DNA from: Chelativorans xinjiangensis
GTDB taxonomy: Bacteria > Pseudomonadota > Alphaproteobacteria > Rhizobiales > Rhizobiaceae
NCBI RefSeq assembly: GCF_009812055.1
Contig: NZ_WQNH01000002.1
Span: forward strand, 1 to 64,000
Length of the DNA stretch: 64,000 nucleotides
Direction: 5' to 3'
How positions within the stretch are numbered: position 1 is the first letter of the stretch; every line of letters starts with the position of its first letter. The notes under the pieces were generated by a model. The model searched no databases and was not told the origin of the DNA. It saw only the letters and a program-made list of their open reading frames with translations. This document shows positions 18,526 to 26,775 of the stretch, one piece after another. Made by a program: the position numbers and the translations under genes.

Positions 18526-18944
18526 GCAACGGCGGGAGTGTTTGCCGACCTTTTCAGCGCTCGCCGCAACGACCTTGCCCCTTGAGGGTGGGGCTATCGC
18601 ATGGACGGAGTCTTTGTTCGGCTTCGCCGGACCCCCACCCTCAATCCCTCCCCTCAAGGGGGAGGGAAGCCCGGTCGAGCACGACATGATCCCCTCCCCC
18701 TTGCGGGGAGGGTTAGGGGTGGGGGTGGACGCGCTCGCGTGCCGTCGATTGGTGATTGGCCTGTCCCCGCCGCCAGGGATGCGCCGGCGCGCGTCGCCAC
18801 GACCCCCAACCCCTTACCCCTCCCCATCCTGAGCTTGTCGAAGGGGGGAGGGGAGGCGCGAGCGTTGGGCCTTTCCTGGCGAAGGACGTGCCTATCCGTT
18901 GCCGCGCTTCATCCGAAGCCGGGCTATGTCAAAGAACGTGGGAA

Positions 18945-19002
18945 GCGGGGCGCGTTGTCCGAGCCACTCAATTTTTTTTTAGGCGCGTCCAACGCGCCCC
19001 GC
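18945..19002. repeat. Inverted repeat with T-rich loop
   Basis: GCGGGGCGCGTT (18945-18956) is the exact reverse complement of AACGCGCCCCGC (18991-19002). The loop contains nine or more T residues and a second nested stem GGCGCG/CGCGCC. It may be part of a larger conserved intergenic element or an RNA structure. It is not a standard terminator, because the T run lies inside the loop. Confidence 0.6.
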
Positions 19003-19483
19003 CGGAGTCTGTCCCGACAGTTGGCCGATCACTCGGGCTCCCCGTCCTTCCCGGCTGCACCCAATTGGGGGCTTTGCCGGGCCGGACGAGAAGCCCTGGC
19101 GGCTTCTCCGCAATGCCGGCAACGCTGTCACCCAGCGCTCCCGGCACCGCCGGCCTGTCGCGGGCCCTCAGGCCTCCGGGTGCCGAGCCCGAAGGGAGAG
19201 GTCTCCGCCGCTCTCCCGAACACCCGGTGCGCATCCGGTTCCCGTAAGAGCGATGGGGAGGATTGTACGGGCGGCTTGGGCAGGGGGGAGTATTTTCCTG
19301 CGAAAAAAGTTGGAGAAATTATTCCGAAGCGAGGGAAACCAATGGGTTGGTGGGGAAGAAAAAATCTTTGTCGCCACATTTTATCCCCGCGCAGGCAAGG
19401 CACTGCCGGCTGAGGTGAAGGGCGCCCGCCGCCTTTCCAACGCGCGTCATCCCACCCGCGCGCGTCATCCCCACCCGCGCGCG

Positions 19484-19620
19484 TCATCCCGGAAAGCCGA
19501 AGGCTTGTCCGGGACCCATTCCGTGACTCGTCCACCCTCCGGCGCGCTTCGCCGGAGCTTCAGCGAGGTGAGAATGGGTCCCGGACAGTCTCCGCTTCGC
19601 TCCGACTTCCGGGATGACGC
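19484..19620. repeat. Long hairpin repeat (CGTCATCCCGG family), copy 1
   Basis: The outer arms CGTCATCCCGGAA and TTCCGGGATGACG are reverse complements; inner parts GTCCGGGACCCATTC and GAATGGGTCCCGGAC also pair. A second copy of the same design lies at 33841-33948. It resembles the REP-type hairpins that are frequent in rhizobial intergenic DNA. Confidence 0.8.
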
Positions 19621-19732
19621 GCGCGCGGGTGGGGTGGGGTGGGGATGGGCACGTAGTACGCGCATGTCGTCGCGGCGGGGATGACGCGCGGGTGGTGGGT
19701 TTCCTTGAAATGCCGGTGCCCCTTCGCGCCCC

Positions 19733-19786
19733 GTGTGGGGGAGATGTCCGGCCCTTCGACAAAGCGCAGGACAGAGGGGGGCGTGA
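19733..19786. repeat. Single arm of the GGGAGATGTCCGG repeat family
   Basis: The segment GTGTGGGGGAGATGTCCGG, followed by CCCTTCGACAAAGCGCAGGA and CAGAGGGGGGCG, is nearly identical to the right arm of the inverted pair at 23398-23582. Here it occurs alone. Confidence 0.7.
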
Positions 19787-19806
19787 AGGGGCTGCGGGCT
19801 TGGCCG

Positions 19807-19863
19807 CTAGACCAGTTCATCGTTTCATGGACGGAAAACCGATTTTCTAGCTTTTCCCGGAAT
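19807..19863. repeat. Fragment of CTAGACCAGTTCATCG mosaic repeat
   Basis: The left palindrome arm (CTAGACCAGTTCATCG) is joined directly to the distal part (GGACGGAAAACCGATTTTC, then CTTTTCCCGGAAT), with the middle missing. The distal end overlaps the last codons and the stop codon (19847-19849) of the FrnE-like gene. Confidence 0.75.
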
Positions 19864-20530
19864 CCAGCTCACCGCGTGCCTTGGCCTCGGAAACCTTGCC
19901 GATCGCGTCAGCCAGCGTCTCCGGCGGCTGCGCGCCCATGAGGGCGTAGCGGCCTTCGAGGAGGAAGCAGGGGACGCCGGTTACGCCCATGCGGGAGGCG
20001 GTGGCGATCTCGGCTTCGACTTCCGTGCGGTCGGCGGGCGTGGGGAGCAACGTCTCGACCAGCGCGGCGTCCATGCCCGCCTCGCGCGCGGCCTCCAGAA
20101 GCACCGCGTGATCGCCGATATTGGCTCCTTCCTCAAAATAGAGGCGGAAGAGCCGGCGCACGATCTGGTTCTGCACATCTTCGCCGGCGGTCGCCGCCCA
20201 GCGGACGAGGCGGTGGGCGTCGAGCGTGTTGGGCGAGACCTTTATCGCCGCGAAGTCAAAGGCGATGCCGGCCGCCGCGCCGATTTCCCTGAGGCGGTCG
20301 TGCATGGCCTCGATGCGGGCCGGATCGCCGAATTTGTTGATGAGGTAATCCTGCCGGTCGCGGCCTTCGGGCGGGATGGTCGGGTCGAGCTGATAGGGGC
20401 GCCAGCGGACCGACACGCTGACCCCTTGCAGCCGGTCGAGCGCGGCTTGCAGGTTGCGCTGGCCGACATAACACCACGGGCAGACGACGTCGGAGACAAC
20501 GTCGACGGCGATATCACTCGTCTCACTCAT
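19847..20530 (-). CDS. DsbA family oxidoreductase (FrnE-like)
   Basis: A 227-residue thioredoxin-fold protein of the FrnE/2-hydroxychromene-2-carboxylate isomerase type. VVCPWCYVG supplies the CxxC active site near residue 17, and TGVPCFLLEG contains the cis-proline. A helical insertion (about 60-160) is typical. No signal peptide is seen, so it is probably cytoplasmic. ATG 20530 (MSETSDIAV) is the sensible start. It begins 10 bases after the YejA-like gene and is likely co-transcribed. The C-terminal GKS and stop codon come from the edge of a mosaic repeat. Confidence 0.9.
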   Translation of the reverse strand: MSETSDIAVDVVSDVVCPWCYVGQRNLQAALDRLQGVSVSVRWRPYQLDPTIPPEGRDRQDYLINKFGDPARIEAMHDRLREIGAAAGIAFDFAAIKVSPNTLDAHRLVRWAATAGEDVQNQIVRRLFRLYFEEGANIGDHAVLLEAAREAGMDAALVETLLPTPADRTEVEAEIATASRMGVTGVPCFLLEGRYALMGAQPPETLADAIGKVSEAKARGELDSGKS

Positions 20531-20540
20531 GTTCGTCGGC

Positions 20541-22376
20541 CTATTCCGGTTTGCGCCACCAGGCGAAAAGGTCATAGCCATTGTTCGGCGCCGTTTCGGG
20601 ATGTTCCAGATAATTCCAGTAGGCGATCCACTTGTCGGTGTAGTGCTGCATGGGCACCATATAGGCGCCGGAAATGAGCAGGCGGTCGAGGGCGCGCACG
20701 GCGGCGATATAGGTTTCCTCGTCGCCCGCGTTCAGCATGGCCTTGATCATCGCATCCACCGCCGGATCGGCGACGCCGGCAAGGTTGAACGAACCTTCGG
20801 CATCGGCGGAGGATGAGCCCCAGCGGCCGATCTGCTCGATGCCCGGCGACAGCGAGCCGGAAAAGCCGACCCCGGAGATGATCATGTCGAAATCGAAGGT
20901 CTGCTTGCGCTGCTGGATCTGCGAATCGTCGAGCATGCGCAGCGATACCTCGATGCCCAACCGGCCGAGCGTGCGCTGGAACACGGCGGCGAAGCGCTCC
21001 TGCTCGGCGGAGACGATGAGGATTTCGAAGGAAAGCGGCGCGCCGTCCGCATTCCTCAGGACGCCGCCTTCCAGCCTGTAGCCGGCTTCCTGCAGCATGC
21101 CCAGCGCTTGGCGCATGGTATCGCGGTCGATCCCGGCTGCATCGTCCGCGCCCTTGCCGTAGGTGCCGTCCATCACCGCCGGCAAGACCTTGTCGGCATA
21201 GGGTTCGAGCAGGTCCTTCTCGACGCCGTTCGCCGGATTGCCCAGTGCCGAAAGCTGCGAGCCCTGCCAGTAGCTCAGCGTGCGCCGATACTCGCCGTCG
21301 AACATGTTGGTATTGACCCAGCCGAAATCATAGAGCATCGACAGCGCCCGCCGGACGGCGGGATCGGCGAATTTCCCGCGCCGCGTGTTGAAGACGAAGC
21401 CGGTGACGACCGGCGGGATCCTCGTTTCGAAGGACTTGACGACGACAGCGCCGCTGGCGGCGGCGGGAAAGTCGAAATCGCGATCGATCCGGCTTGGCTC
21501 GAGGCCGGTATACTGGGCACCGGCATAGGCCGAGCACAGCCCTTTCTTGAAGGCCTCGAACTGGGCGTTGCCGTTGAGGAAATAATCGATGTCGATGCGG
21601 TCGTAGTTGGCGAAGCCGCGCATCGAGGGCACGTCCTTGCCCCAATAGTCGGGGTTGCGCTGAAAGACGATGCGCTCGCCGGGCTTTACCGTTTCGATGG
21701 TGTAGGGGCCGCTGCCGATCACCGGCTCGAGCGTCGCCTGGTCGAAGGTCTCGCGGTCGAAAGCATGCGCCGGGGCGACCGGCGTCAAGGCGACGATGAG
21801 CGGAAACTCGCGGTCGGCCTCTTCGTTGAAGGTGAAGCGCACGCTGCGCTCGCCGGTCTTCTCGATCTTCTCGATGCGGGCCATGCGGTCGCTGTAGGGC
21901 GGGCGGCCTTTCTCGGCGAAGGTCTCGTAGGTGAAGATCACGTCCTCGGGCGTCACCGGCTGGCCGTCGGACCATTTGGCATCCGGGTTCAGATAAAATT
22001 CCGCATAGGTGCGCTCGTCGTCCATCTCGACGGATTCGGCCAAAAGCCCGTAGAGCGAGAAGGGCTCGGCATCGCTGCGGCGCATCAGCGGCTCGAAGAC
22101 GAGATTGCCGAAGATGGAATCGATGACGCCGCGCGCCGTGGTGCGCATGCTCTTGAGGATGAAGGGGTTGAGATTGTCGAAGGAGCCGACCACGCAATAG
22201 GTGATCGCGCCGCCCTTCGGCGCTTGCGGGTTGGCATAGGGAAAATGCGTGAAATCGGTGGGAAGCGCCGGCTCGCCGTTCATGGCGATGCCGTGGGCGG
22301 GGGCCTCCTCGGCATGCGCGGCACCGCTGAGCGCCAGGACGGTGACGAGCGCCGGGATCAGATTTGCGCGAAACAT
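20541..22376 (-). CDS. ABC transporter substrate-binding protein, YejA-like
   Basis: A 611-residue periplasmic binding protein of SBP family 5 (peptides, microcin C type). The N-terminus MFRANLIPALVTVLALSGAAHA is a signal peptide, giving start ATG 22376. HGIAMNGEPALPTDFTHFPY and the stretch after NPQAPKGG are typical of YejA. Later features include GSGPYTIETVKPGERI and NPDYWGKDVP. No permease or ATPase genes of this system lie nearby, so its partner transporter must be encoded elsewhere. It is divergent from the IalB-like gene across a 266-base spacer. Confidence 0.9.
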   Translation of the reverse strand: MFRANLIPALVTVLALSGAAHAEEAPAHGIAMNGEPALPTDFTHFPYANPQAPKGGAITYCVVGSFDNLNPFILKSMRTTARGVIDSIFGNLVFEPLMRRSDAEPFSLYGLLAESVEMDDERTYAEFYLNPDAKWSDGQPVTPEDVIFTYETFAEKGRPPYSDRMARIEKIEKTGERSVRFTFNEEADREFPLIVALTPVAPAHAFDRETFDQATLEPVIGSGPYTIETVKPGERIVFQRNPDYWGKDVPSMRGFANYDRIDIDYFLNGNAQFEAFKKGLCSAYAGAQYTGLEPSRIDRDFDFPAAASGAVVVKSFETRIPPVVTGFVFNTRRGKFADPAVRRALSMLYDFGWVNTNMFDGEYRRTLSYWQGSQLSALGNPANGVEKDLLEPYADKVLPAVMDGTYGKGADDAAGIDRDTMRQALGMLQEAGYRLEGGVLRNADGAPLSFEILIVSAEQERFAAVFQRTLGRLGIEVSLRMLDDSQIQQRKQTFDFDMIISGVGFSGSLSPGIEQIGRWGSSSADAEGSFNLAGVADPAVDAMIKAMLNAGDEETYIAAVRALDRLLISGAYMVPMQHYTDKWIAYWNYLEHPETAPNNGYDLFAWWRKPE

Positions 22377-22479
22377 CGTCAAAACCTCGTTCTGGGAATA
22401 TGGATCGACTCGATTGCCGGAGCCGGCGCATCCTCGCGCCGAGGATGCCGTTTGTCCACGCCGGTAAGCGGATTCGCCG

Positions 22480-22500
22480 ATGATATCGCCAATGATATCG
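22480..22500. promoter_or_regulatory. Direct repeat ATGATATCG x2, possible operator
   Basis: ATGATATCG occurs at 22480-22488 and again at 22492-22500, a 12-base period. GATATC is itself palindromic. The pair lies in the spacer between the divergent YejA-like and IalB-like genes, where a shared regulator site would be expected. No known consensus is matched. Confidence 0.3.
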
Positions 22501-22642
22501 ATTGCAGGCAAGAGCGAAGCACTGGATTCGCCGGCACAGGCGTTGTAACAGGCGGGCAGGCCTTGCTGTCGCCGCATTCGGCCAACAGTTACGGTAACCA
22601 GCGCAGCCCGACGGCTGTAAATTCGAAAGGAACGGGAAAACG

Positions 22643-23272
22643 ATGATGAGCCTGAAAGCGAGAGCGAGCTGCTTGGCGGCCGCTTTTTCCGGTACGCTCG
22701 GTCTGGCCGCCGTCGGCTACGGCAGCGCCGCATTCGCCCAGCAGGAGCCGCCCCAGGGCTGGTTCAAGGCTTGCACCAAGCAGGAGGAAGTGGATGTCTG
22801 CAACGTGCAGTTCATGCTGCGCGCGAACTCCGGCCAGCTTCTGACGAGCGTGAACCTGATCGAGGTCACGGGAAAGGTGAACCGGCGCGTGCTGCAGATC
22901 GCCGTGCCGACAGGCCGCCTCGTCCCGCCCGGCGTCGGTCTTCAGATCGATGCCGGCAACACACAGAAGGTCGACTATGCCATTTGCGTGCCGGACCGCT
23001 GCGTGGCCGAGGCCCAGCTGACCGACGAAATGGTCAATTCCTTCAAGCGCGGCTCCGAATTGACCCTGACCTCCGTCAACTTCCAGAACCAGCCGAACCC
23101 GGTCAAGGTGACCCTGCAGGGCTTCACCGGCGCCTATGACGGCGAGCCGCTGGAGCAGAGCGACCTCGACGAGCGGCAGAAGAAGCTCGAAGAGTTCGTC
23201 AGCAAGAACAACGAGGAGTTCGCCGAGAGGCTCAAGAAGGCCCAGGAGAACGCCAAGCAGCAGTCGCAGTAG
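22643..23272 (+). CDS. Invasion-associated locus B (IalB) family protein
   Basis: A 209-residue exported protein. The signal peptide runs to about residue 33 (GSAAFAQQ). The mature part contains [19 protein letters not shown], the IalB-family start with paired cysteines, then [11 protein letters not shown]. The last 35 residues form a charged, coiled-coil-like tail ([19 protein letters not shown]). IalB proteins are named from Bartonella, but are common in free-living rhizobia, where their role is unclear. Either ATG 22643 or ATG 22646 may start it. A strong terminator follows. Confidence 0.88.
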   Translation: MMSLKARASCLAAAFSGTLGLAAVGYGSAAFAQQEPPQGWFKACTKQEEVDVCNVQFMLRANSGQLLTSVNLIEVTGKVNRRVLQIAVPTGRLVPPGVGLQIDAGNTQKVDYAICVPDRCVAEAQLTDEMVNSFKRGSELTLTSVNFQNQPNPVKVTLQGFTGAYDGEPLEQSDLDERQKKLEEFVSKNNEEFAERLKKAQENAKQQSQ

Positions 23273-23296
23273 GGCGATTTTCTCATCGAATGAGAG

Positions 23297-23329
23297 CAGG
23301 GCCCTCGGGGCCCTGTTTTCGTTTGTTTC
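23297..23329 (+). terminator. Rho-independent terminator after IalB gene
   Basis: An 8-bp GC-rich stem (CAGGGCCC at 23297-23304 with GGGCCCTG at 23308-23315) is followed by TTTTCGTTTGTTT. It lies 24 bases after the stop codon. Confidence 0.88.
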
Positions 23330-23397
23330 CTGGGTGCTGGCGCCGACGCGAGGCGGCTCTGGGCCGTATCATTCCGCTCTCCTGGCGCCGCGCCCTG

Positions 23398-23582
23398 TCG
23401 CGCCCCCCTCTGTCCTGCCGGACATCTCCCCCACACGGGGGGAGATTGGCCGTCGCGGACGGCTTCGCCAATCGCCAGCGTTACAGGAAAGGCGCCGGAG
23501 CAAGCGGCAAGGCAATCTCCCCCCGTGTGGGGGAGATGTCCGGCCCCTTCGACAAGCTCAGGACAGAGGGGGGCGCGACGGG
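23398..23582. repeat. Inverted-pair repeat (GGGAGATGTCCGG family)
   Basis: The left arm (23398-23450) and right arm (23511-23582) are inverted copies containing CGCGCCCCCCTCTGTC, GCCGGACATCTCCCCC and ACACGGGGGGAGATTG in one orientation and their complements in the other. The right arm also has the CTTCGACAAGCTCAGG insert. The 60-base centre is unrelated to the arms. The architecture is that of a small MITE-like or paired REP element. It fills most of the gap between the IalB-like gene and hspQ. Confidence 0.8.
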
Positions 23583-23601
23583 GCGCCGACCGCGAATGAG
23601 C

Positions 23602-23934
23602 CTAATGATGCTGCCGGGTGCGCGGCTCGTAGCGGCCGTCGGCGGTCTCGACGAAGAGCTCGGCAAGCTGGGGATGGCGGACCGGCTCGCCCGACTCGTC
23701 TTCAAGGAGGTTCTGTTCGGAAACGTAGGCGACGTATTCCGTCTCCTCGTTCTCGGCGAGGAGATGGTAGAACGGCTGGTTCCTGGCCGGCCGCACCTCG
23801 GCGGGAATGGCTTCGTACCACTCCTCGGTGTTGGCGAATTCCGGGTCGACGTCGAAGATGACGCCGCGAAAGGGAAATAGCCGGTGGCGAACCACCTGGC
23901 CTATTGAAAACTTCGCTGTCTTTATGTTCTGCAT
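23602..23934 (-). CDS. hspQ: Heat shock protein HspQ
   Basis: A 110-residue protein of the HspQ/YccV hemimethylated-DNA-binding fold. Recognisable stretches are [32 protein letters not shown] and [13 protein letters not shown], then [11 protein letters not shown]. In enterobacteria HspQ is a heat-shock protein and Lon protease enhancer; its role in alphaproteobacteria is less studied. It is transcribed divergently from the AEC transporter gene. Confidence 0.93.
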   Translation of the reverse strand: MQNIKTAKFSIGQVVRHRLFPFRGVIFDVDPEFANTEEWYEAIPAEVRPARNQPFYHLLAENEETEYVAYVSEQNLLEDESGEPVRHPQLAELFVETADGRYEPRTRQHH

Positions 23935-23952
23935 TTCATTCAGCCTTTGCCC

Positions 23953-23982
23953 CTATGTGGCGCAGCTTCAGGCACAATTCAA
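23953..23982 (-). promoter_or_regulatory. Possible heat-shock type promoter of hspQ
   Basis: On the minus strand a TTGAAT hexamer (complement of 23977-23982) is followed after 16 bases by CCACATAG (complement of 23953-23960), about 20 bases before the hspQ start codon. This loosely resembles an RpoH-dependent promoter (CTTGAA and CCCCAT). The match is partial and the leader would be short. Confidence 0.25.
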
Positions 23983-24039
23983 TCCCGTACCCGTTTCCGG
24001 GGCCGCACCGCACCGATAGGCGGAAAAAAAGGGGCTTCC

Positions 24040-25002
24040 ATGGCACATGTTGCTGGTCTCGTCCTGCCGTTTTTCGGCCTGATCTTCATCGGCTATGTTG
24101 CCGCCAGGCTCATCCGCCAGCCGATCGAGGCGCTTGGATGGATGAACATCTTCGTCGTCTACGTGGCCTTGCCGGCGCTTTTCTTCCAGCTGATCGCCGA
24201 GACGCCGGTCGAGCGTCTCACCGAGTGGCGGTACGTTGCCGGCGTGGTGCTGGCCACGTACACGGTGTTCTCGATCATGTTCCTCGTATCGGTCGCAGCG
24301 AGCCGCGGGGCGATTGCGGAGGGCACGATCAAGGGACTGGCGGCCTCCTACGGCAATATCGGCTATATGGGGCCGGGCCTGGTGCTGCTCGCCTTCGGGC
24401 CGGAGGCGGCCGTGCCCGTGGCGCTCATCTTTTCCTTCGAGAATATCGTTCACTTCACCGTCGCGCCGATGATGATGGCGATCGCCGGCGGCCAGAAGGA
24501 GGGTATGCGCAAGCTCGTCCTCGGCGTGATCAGGAGCATCGTGCTGCATCCCTTCATTCTCGCCACCGCGGCAGGTGTCGCGGCGGCATTCTTCGATTTG
24601 CAACCGCCGCTGCCGCTCGACCGCCTGCTTGAATACCTGGCGGGCGCGGCAGCCCCTTGCGCGCTCTTCGCGATGGGCGTGACGCTGGCGCTGAGGCCGA
24701 TCCGGCGCGTGCCGCGCGAACTCGGCGCCATCAGCCTCTTGAAGCTCGTCGTTCATCCGCTGCTTTGCTATGTCCTGCTCAGCCTCATCGGCGACTTCCC
24801 GGAGACCTGGCTTTACACCGCCGTCCTCATGGCGGCGCTGCCGACGGCGACCAATGTCTACGTCATCGCCCAGCATTACGGGGTGTGGGTGGAGCGCGCC
24901 TCGGCGAGCGTGCTCATAACGACGGGCCTTTCGGTGCTCACCGTTACCGGGCTGCTTTATGCGATCACCAACGGCTATATTCCGCCCGACCTTTTTCCCT
25001 AG
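24040..25002 (+). CDS. AEC family transporter (auxin efflux carrier type)
   Basis: A 320-residue integral membrane protein with about ten hydrophobic segments in two five-helix halves. Markers of the family include NIFVVYVALPALFFQLIAET, YGNIGYMGPGLVLLAFG and MGVTLALRPIRRVPRE, then AALPTATNVYVIAQHYG. Such proteins export or take up organic acids or related solutes; the substrate cannot be told from sequence. ATG 24040 (MAHVAGLVLP) is the best start. The stop codon TAG (25000-25002) is part of the CTAG edge of a mosaic repeat. Confidence 0.9.
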   Translation: MAHVAGLVLPFFGLIFIGYVAARLIRQPIEALGWMNIFVVYVALPALFFQLIAETPVERLTEWRYVAGVVLATYTVFSIMFLVSVAASRGAIAEGTIKGLAASYGNIGYMGPGLVLLAFGPEAAVPVALIFSFENIVHFTVAPMMMAIAGGQKEGMRKLVLGVIRSIVLHPFILATAAGVAAAFFDLQPPLPLDRLLEYLAGAAAPCALFAMGVTLALRPIRRVPRELGAISLLKLVVHPLLCYVLLSLIGDFPETWLYTAVLMAALPTATNVYVIAQHYGVWVERASASVLITTGLSVLTVTGLLYAITNGYIPPDLFP

Positions 25003-25105
25003 ACCAGTTCATCGTTTCACGGAATCGATGAACTGGTCTAACTCTTTGTTTTGTCGCAATTTCGGACGGAAAACCAGTTTCCACTTTTCCTGGAATTGCT
25101 CTAAC
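24999..25105. repeat. CTAGACCAGTTCATCG mosaic repeat, full copy
   Basis: A palindrome (AGACCAGTTCATCG at 25001-25014 with CGATGAACTGGTCT about 25025-25039) is followed by TCGCAATTTCGGACGGAAAA, then CCAGTTTCCACTTTTCC and TGGAATTGCTCT. It lies between the convergent AEC transporter and UbiH-like genes and may serve as a bidirectional 3' end. Related copies are at 19807, 32538 and 37259. Confidence 0.85.
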
Positions 25106-25116
25106 AACCCCCTGCC

Positions 25117-26334
25117 TCAGGCGCGGCGTCCGGCCGACAGAAGCGCGGAAAAGCCGCTGCCGGGGCGCATGCCCTCGCGCATGAAGAAGCCGCGCAGGAA
25201 GGGCGCGCTGCCGAGGAGGCCGAGACCTGCGCTTCTGGCAAGCTGGGCGGGAATGAGGGAGGAGAGCAGCGAGGCGTTGAAGAGGTTGACGGCGCTCGAG
25301 CGCGCCAGGATATCGGGGCGGCGGCGCATGTCGTAGAGGGCGAGGGCGGCGAGCGCGCCGGGATCGGCCGGGTGCGTTTTCACCACCCCGGCAAGGTCCA
25401 CGACGTCGCGGATGCTGAGATTGAGGCCTTGCGCGGTGATCGGCGGGAAGACGTGGGCGGCCTCGCCGACAAGGGCGATGCGCCTTGCCGCAAAGCGCGC
25501 CGGCAGGGCGGAGGAGAGGGGATAGACCTGGCGGCCGGGCTCCACCGTCACCTTGCCGAGGAAGGACTGCAGGCGCCTCTCCAGGCGCTCGGACAGCGCC
25601 GCCTCGTCGAGGGCCGCCAGTTCCTCGGCCTCTTCGGGCCGCGTCACCCAGACGAGGCTCGAGCGGAAGCCGCCGGGGAGCGGCACCTGCGTGCACGGGC
25701 CGTGCTCGGTGTGGAACTCGGTCGAGGTGAATTCGTGATGCCGTGCATGGCCGAAATTGAGCACCAGCGCGCTCTGCGGCAGGCGCCGCGTGTGGGCGGA
25801 GATGCCGGCGGCCGCGCGGGCGGGGGAGTTGCGCCCGTCGGCGGCGACGACAAGCGCGGCGTTGACGCTCGTGCCGTCGGCGAGCCGCGCGGAGACGGTT
25901 TGCGGACCGGGCCGCCATTCCTCCACCAGGCTCTCGTGCCAGGAGATGCGGGTGTTCCCGCGCGCCGCGTCGGCCAGCGCCGCGTTGAGACGGGCGTTGG
26001 GGATGTTGAGGCCGAACGCCTCCTCGCCGATCTCGGCGGCGCGGAAGGTGACGGTCGGGCTGCGGATCAGCCTTTGCGTGGCGTCGACCACGCGCATGGT
26101 GGCAAGGGGGGCGGCATCTTCGCGCAGCATATCGCCGAGACCGAGCCCCTCTAGGAACTCCACCGCCGGGCGCATCAGCGCCGTCGTGCGCTGGTCCGTC
26201 AGGACGGGCGGCGGGCCCGCCAGCACAACGTGCTGGTCGAGCGCGGCAAGCGCCAGGGCCGCGGCAAGGCCCGCCGGGCCGGTGCCCGCCACAAGTATCG
26301 TCCCGTCCCGCTCGTCGTTCGCATCCTTGCTCAA
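25117..26334 (-). CDS. UbiH/UbiF family FAD-dependent hydroxylase
   Basis: A 405-residue flavoprotein monooxygenase that probably hydroxylates the ring in ubiquinone biosynthesis. VAGTGPAGLAAALAL is the FAD-binding GxGxxG motif near residue 16. VVAADGRNSPAR is the DG motif, and IALVGEAAHVFPPITAQGLN is the second FAD motif (GEAAH instead of the usual GDAAH). NLSIRDVVDLA is typical for Coq6/UbiH-type enzymes. Which ring position is modified cannot be told. The gene converges on the AEC transporter gene. Confidence 0.9.
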   Translation of the reverse strand: MSKDANDERDGTILVAGTGPAGLAAALALAALDQHVVLAGPPPVLTDQRTTALMRPAVEFLEGLGLGDMLREDAAPLATMRVVDATQRLIRSPTVTFRAAEIGEEAFGLNIPNARLNAALADAARGNTRISWHESLVEEWRPGPQTVSARLADGTSVNAALVVAADGRNSPARAAAGISAHTRRLPQSALVLNFGHARHHEFTSTEFHTEHGPCTQVPLPGGFRSSLVWVTRPEEAEELAALDEAALSERLERRLQSFLGKVTVEPGRQVYPLSSALPARFAARRIALVGEAAHVFPPITAQGLNLSIRDVVDLAGVVKTHPADPGALAALALYDMRRRPDILARSSAVNLFNASLLSSLIPAQLARSAGLGLLGSAPFLRGFFMREGMRPGSGFSALLSAGRRA

Positions 26335-26486
26335 CAGGGGCTTTCCTCTCGATGATCCGTCCGCACATATAAGACAGGCACGGGAAGACGATCAACGTGC
26401 GAAGGCGCCGCAGCCGCTGCGGCCGTGGCATTTGGTTTTCCACACGGTTTGCCGGCATGATACTGCATGCGGCGGCATGAGCCGTG

Positions 26487-26607
26487 CTAGTGGTCTGCCC
26501 CAAACAGATGGTACCCATCCGTTTGGAAAAGCCGGCCCACAAGCTATTAATCTGGTGGGGCGATTTGTCCTGACAGATGGGTACCATCTGTCAGGATCGC
26601 GCCACTA
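26487..26607. repeat. Complete composite REP-like element with two hairpins
   Basis: The 121-bp element begins and ends in CTAG. The left hairpin centres on CAGATGGTACCCATCCG, the right one on CTGACAGATGG-GTAC-CATCTGTCAG (26570-26594). A linker CCCACAAGCTATTAATCTGG joins them. Partial copies lie at 1265-1344 (right part) and 9846-9899 (left part). Confidence 0.88.
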
Positions 26608-26670
26608 GTGCGTTTGCCAGACGGCGAAACTTGCGCCGGAAAGGGGCAGAGGATGACCGGGCACGGCTTT

Positions 26671-26775
26671 GCCATTCAAGGATGGGCCATTCAAGGACGG
26701 GCCATTCAAGGACGGGCCATTCAGGGACGGGCCATTCAGGGACGGGCCATTCAGGGACGGGCCATTCAGGGACGG
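26671..26775 (+). repeat. Seven-unit 15-bp tandem repeat
   Basis: Seven head-to-tail units of GCCATTCARGGAYGG. The first three have AAGG and the last four AGGG; the first unit has GATGG. Since 15 is a multiple of three, all frames stay open and would encode pentapeptide repeats such as GHSGT in the pcs frame. It lies just upstream of the pcs start. Confidence 0.95.

Larger units (their letters stand above)
18526..19846. other. 1.3-kb gene-free repeat-rich region
   Basis: No convincing protein gene. Contents in order: G/C-rich inverted segments around 18578-18665 and 18690-18735; an end matching CTGAGCTTGTCGAAGG near 18830; an unexplained structured segment about 18880-19400 with a 12-bp inverted repeat (18945-18956 with 18991-19002) enclosing a run of T; three tandem copies of a CGCGCGTCATCCC unit near 19441-19490; a long hairpin repeat 19484-19620; a single arm of another family (about 19733-19786); and a fragment of the CTAGACCAG family at 19807-19863. 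Short frames here have unusual composition and no recognisable domains. Confidence 0.7.

Noticed and set aside
18578-18740. Terminator of mfd
   Set aside because: The GC-rich inverted segments lack a following T run and look like members of a repeat family instead.
19205-19260. Cobalamin-riboswitch-like GGTGCGCATCCGG
   Set aside because: Only one short word resembles the consensus; the B12 box and the conserved downstream parts are absent, and no B12 gene follows.
26671-26775. Possible CRISPR array
   Set aside because: Units are contiguous 15-bp repeats without spacers, and there are no cas genes.
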